Positions 61,598 to 64,000 of a DNA stretch of 64,000 bases are shown here, one piece after another. The position numbers and the translations under genes are program-made. The stretch's first letter is position 1. Each line of letters starts with the position of its first letter. The notes under the pieces were generated by a model. It saw nothing but the letters and a program-made list of their open reading frames with translations, was not told where the DNA came from and did not search any database. The DNA is from Bacteroidales bacterium (GTDB taxonomy: Bacteria; Bacteroidota; Bacteroidia; Bacteroidales; Lentimicrobiaceae): NCBI GenBank assembly GCA_016788045.1, contig JAEUTG010000052.1, positions 1 through 64,000 on the forward strand, in the 5' to 3' direction.

Positions 61598-62908
61598 ATG
61601 GCAAAATTTGAAGTGGTAATGCCCAAACTGGGCGAAAGCATTATTGAAGCCACCATCACCAAATGGCTGAAAAACCCCGGTGACAACATCGAAGAAGACG
61701 ATCCCATCGTTGAAATTGCAACCGATAAAGTTGATTCTGAAATTCCCTCCCCTGTTGAAGGTAAACTGGTAAAAGTCCTATTCAATGAAGGCGACGTGGT
61801 AGCTGTTGGCAAAGTGATCGCCGTTATTGATACCGATGGTGATGCTGCAGTTGAGGAAAGTTCAGCTGATTCAGCACCTGCAAGTGTTGCAGCCATGGCT
61901 GTGCCTGAAGAAGCCCCTGTAAAGCCGGCCGAATCCACGATGGTGGAAAGCAATGCTGACAGGTTTTATTCTCCCCTGGTAAAGAACATCGCCAGAACCG
62001 AAGGCATCGGTCAGGCGGAACTCGACAGAATTGCCGGAAGCGGCAAAGATGGCCGTCTCACAAAAGACGATCTGATGGCCTACCTGAAACAGCGCGGAAG
62101 TGCCTCAGCTCCGGCACCGTCAGCGGTTCAGGCAGCGCCGTCAACTCATGCACCGGCAGCTCCGGTAAAACCGTCAGCACCACAGGTATTTGCCGGCAAC
62201 GGTGACGAGATTGTTGAAATGGACCGTATGCGTCGCCTCATCGCCGACCACATGGTAATGTCGGTTCAGGTTTCACCCCACGTTACCTCCTTTATTGAAG
62301 TGGATGTTACCAACATGGTGCGCTGGCGTGAGAAAGTGAAAGACAGTTTCCAGCAGCGCGAAAAGGAGAAAATTACCTTTACCCCGATCTTTATTGAAGC
62401 AGCAGCCCAGGCGCTGAAGGATTTCCCGGGCGTGAATGCCTCGGTTGACGGGTACAAGGTTATCCTTCGTAAAAACATCAACATCGGTATGGCAGCAGCC
62501 CTGCCTAACGGCAACCTGATTGTTCCGGTCATTAAAAATGCCGACCAGAAGAACCTTCTGGGACTGGCCAAAGATGTAAACAGCCTGGCCGGCAAAGCCC
62601 GTACCAACAAACTTGACCCTGATGACATTGCCGGTGGCACCTTCACCATTACCAACCTCGGCACTTTCGGCAGTATAACGGGTTCGCCCATCATCAACCA
62701 GCCGCAGGTTGCCATTCTTGGCCTCGGTGTGATCAAGAAAAAACCAGTGGTTCTTGAAACACCCGAAGGCGATGTGATCGCCATCCGTCACACGATCATT
62801 CTCTCGCTGTCATATGACCACCGTGTGGTTGACGGAGCCCTGGGCGGCATGTACCTGCAGCGTATGCAGCAGTTGCTCGAAAGTTTCGACGTCAACCGCA
62901 GCATCTGA
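61598..62908 (+). CDS. Dihydrolipoamide acyltransferase (E2) of a 2-oxoacid dehydrogenase
   Basis: A 436-residue E2 with one lipoyl domain (lipoylated Lys44 in EIATDKVDSEIP), an Ala/Pro-rich linker, a peripheral-subunit-binding domain (about 125-165, FYSPLVKNIARTEGI) and the acyltransferase core, ending with His408 and Asp412 in SYDHRVVDGALGG. The single lipoyl domain and the linker fit a branched-chain 2-oxoacid or pyruvate dehydrogenase E2 of Bacteroidota. No E1 or E3 gene is adjacent, so those must lie elsewhere. The stop is followed by a strong terminator. Confidence 0.93.
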   Translation: MAKFEVVMPKLGESIIEATITKWLKNPGDNIEEDDPIVEIATDKVDSEIPSPVEGKLVKVLFNEGDVVAVGKVIAVIDTDGDAAVEESSADSAPASVAAMAVPEEAPVKPAESTMVESNADRFYSPLVKNIARTEGIGQAELDRIAGSGKDGRLTKDDLMAYLKQRGSASAPAPSAVQAAPSTHAPAAPVKPSAPQVFAGNGDEIVEMDRMRRLIADHMVMSVQVSPHVTSFIEVDVTNMVRWREKVKDSFQQREKEKITFTPIFIEAAAQALKDFPGVNASVDGYKVILRKNINIGMAAALPNGNLIVPVIKNADQKNLLGLAKDVNSLAGKARTNKLDPDDIAGGTFTITNLGTFGSITGSPIINQPQVAILGLGVIKKKPVVLETPEGDVIAIRHTIILSLSYDHRVVDGALGGMYLQRMQQLLESFDVNRSI

Positions 62909-62930
62909 TCGGGAAAATAAACTACTTTCG

Positions 62931-62962
62931 CAGCATCAGGTAACCCCTGATGCTGTTTTTAT
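62931..62962 (+). terminator. Intrinsic terminator of the E2 gene
   Basis: CAGCATCAGG (62931-62940) and CCTGATGCTG (62946-62955) form a perfect 10-bp stem with a 5-nt loop, followed by TTTTTATTT, 22 bp after the stop codon. Confidence 0.9.
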
Positions 62963-62971
62963 TTACACATT

Positions 62972-63793
62972 ATGAAACTGAACCTTACCCGCCCCCTTGC
63001 CATTTTCGACCTCGAAACCACCGGAACCAACATCGGCAACGACCGCATCGTTGAAATCAGCATCCTCAAAGTACACCCCGATGGACGTGAAGAGGTATTT
63101 ACGCGGAGGATCAATCCCGGTATTCCCATTCCACCGGAAGTAACGGCCATTCACGGCATTGCAGATGAAGATGTTAAGGATGCCCCGCACTTTGCTGACA
63201 TCGGTCCGCAGCTGCTTCAGTTTCTTGCAAACTGCGACATGGGCGGATACAACTCCAACAAATTTGATGTGCCCCTGCTGGTGGAGGAATTCCTGAGGGC
63301 AGAACTGGATTTCGACCTCAAAGGCCGGCGGTTTGTGGATGTACAGAACATCTTCCACAAAATGGAGCCCCGCACCCTGAAAGCCGCTTACAAGTTTTAC
63401 TGTAATGGTGACCTGGTGAACGCCCATTCAGCCGAAGCCGATACCCGGGCCACCTACGAAGTGCTGCTCAGTCAGCTGGAACGATACGAAGGGGCTGAAT
63501 ACACCGATCGTGACGGAGCCGTGTCTGTACCAGTGAAAAACGACATCAAAGCACTGCACGAATTTTCGTTTCACAACCGCAATGCCGACCTGGTAGGCCA
63601 CCTGATTTTCAACCAGAAAAACCAGGAGGTCTTCAACTTCGGAAAACACAAAGGGAAAACCGTAGAAGAGATTTTCAACAATGAACCATCCTACTACGAC
63701 TGGATGATGAAATCCGATTTCCCGCTTTCAACCAAAAAAGTGATTACCGCCATCAAACTTCGCGGGTTCAATAAAAGTTCGGTGAAAATATAG
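62972..63793 (+). CDS. DnaQ-type (DEDDh) 3'-5' exonuclease
   Basis: A 273-residue protein. The DEDDh motifs are present: IFDLETTG (Asp, Glu; residues about 11-18), GYNSNKFDVPLL (Asp) and HSAEADTRATYEVL (His and Asp). It is the proofreading-exonuclease-like fold used by DnaQ and by free exonucleases. A C-terminal domain with VFNFGKHKGKTVEEIFNNEP and YYDWMMKSDF follows, a small module found on several Bacteroidota exonucleases, whose role I do not know. The start is 10 bp after the E2 terminator, so it has its own promoter; none is clear. Confidence 0.88.
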   Translation: MKLNLTRPLAIFDLETTGTNIGNDRIVEISILKVHPDGREEVFTRRINPGIPIPPEVTAIHGIADEDVKDAPHFADIGPQLLQFLANCDMGGYNSNKFDVPLLVEEFLRAELDFDLKGRRFVDVQNIFHKMEPRTLKAAYKFYCNGDLVNAHSAEADTRATYEVLLSQLERYEGAEYTDRDGAVSVPVKNDIKALHEFSFHNRNADLVGHLIFNQKNQEVFNFGKHKGKTVEEIFNNEPSYYDWMMKSDFPLSTKKVITAIKLRGFNKSSVKI

Positions 63794-63810
63794 CCTGGTT
63801 AAGTTTGATC

Positions 63811-63912
63811 TTTGAGCTTGATGCTATTAACTTTGAGCTTGATGCTTTGAACCTGCCTGCTCTGACGGCAGTCAGGCAGGCTTTGAGCTTTTACTTTTTA
63901 CTTTTTACTTGC
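63811..63912. repeat. Short direct and inverted repeats before the last gene
   Basis: TTTGAGCTTGATGCT occurs at 63811-63825 and 63832-63846, 21 bp apart, with partial copies at 63846 and 63882. CCTGCCTG (63852-63859) and CAGGCAGG (63873-63880) form an 8-bp inverted repeat, and TTACTTTT repeats near 63890-63910. Such low-complexity elements are scattered between genes in this phylum. Confidence 0.75.
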
Positions 63913-63914
63913 TT

Positions 63915-64000
63915 ATGAAGATAATCTGTATCGGTCGCAACTACAGCGAACATGCCCGTGAACTCAACAACCCGGTTCCTTCAGAACCTGTTTTCTTTAT
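63915..64000 (+). CDS. Fumarylacetoacetate hydrolase family protein, 3' end outside window
   Basis: An ATG at 63915 opens a frame that runs off the window. The first residues, MKIICIGRNYSEHARELN followed by NPVPSEPVFF, match the N-terminus of fumarylacetoacetate hydrolase family proteins, where CIGRNYxxHxxE is typical. These metal-dependent enzymes cleave or decarboxylate beta-keto acids. Only 28 codons are visible, so no domain beyond this can be judged. Confidence 0.8.
   Translation, partial: MKIICIGRNYSEHARELNNPVPSEPVFF

Overview
The window looks like a chromosomal segment of a free-living or environmental member of the Bacteroidota, probably Bacteroidales-like, of moderate GC (about half, by eye). 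The evidence is type IX secretion (T9SS) cargo proteins with type A and type B C-terminal sorting domains, a PorP/SprF protein, promoters that fit the Bacteroidota TTTG-N19-21-TAnnTTTG grammar, few Shine-Dalgarno sequences, and interspersed repeats of a kind common in this phylum. I see no rRNA, tRNA, CRISPR array, prophage or insertion sequence.

Layout. 1-1.8 kb: the tail of an unknown gene, four tandem copies of an 86-bp repeat, a flavodoxin and a DUF2007 protein. 1.9-9.4 kb: two very large multi-PAS histidine kinases on the minus strand. 9.8-12.3 kb: a fused membrane/spermidine-synthase-like protein. 12.5-21.9 kb: a tight operon of five exported glycoside hydrolases (GH144, GH144, GH31, GH43, GH3) with no SusC/SusD pair, plausibly for beta-1,2-glucan or a related glucan, closed by an intrinsic terminator and followed by a membrane hybrid histidine kinase. 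23.5-36 kb: exported nuclease-like protein, FtsX/MacB-type permease, T9SS cargo, PorP/SprF protein, DUF6544 protein, a beta-propeller cargo protein and an outer-membrane barrel. 36.2-46.1 kb: a C25 (gingipain-like) protein lacking the catalytic His, directly followed by a poly-gamma-glutamate synthesis cluster (pgsB, pgsC, pgsW) and three envelope genes of unknown role: a duplicated-domain periplasmic protein, an outer-membrane barrel and an LVIVD lipoprotein.

46.2-53.4 kb: a second glycan locus (GH53 endo-galactanase, divergent AraC regulator, a GH127-esterase fusion, GH92). 53.8-57.9 kb: TetR/SDR pair, an overlapping HAD/CAT-like/NUDIX set and a convergent pseudouridine synthase. 58.0-59.4 kb: an AbiEi/AbiEii toxin-antitoxin pair with a consensus promoter and an 11-bp inverted-repeat operator. 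59.5-64 kb: a GT2 glycosyltransferase fused to a shortened sugar-transferase module, a 2-oxoacid dehydrogenase E2, a DnaQ-like exonuclease and the start of a fumarylacetoacetate-hydrolase-family gene.

The strongest candidate for an undescribed system is the poly-gamma-glutamate cluster at 40.0-46.1 kb. It lacks the usual PgsA/CapA and instead carries a periplasmic protein, an outer-membrane barrel and a lipoprotein, as would be expected of a Gram-negative export or anchoring route. The AbiE operator, the 21-bp phased repeats at 27.46 kb, the His-less C25 protein and the GH127-esterase fusion are also worth checking. All functions are read from protein motifs by eye; no database search was possible.
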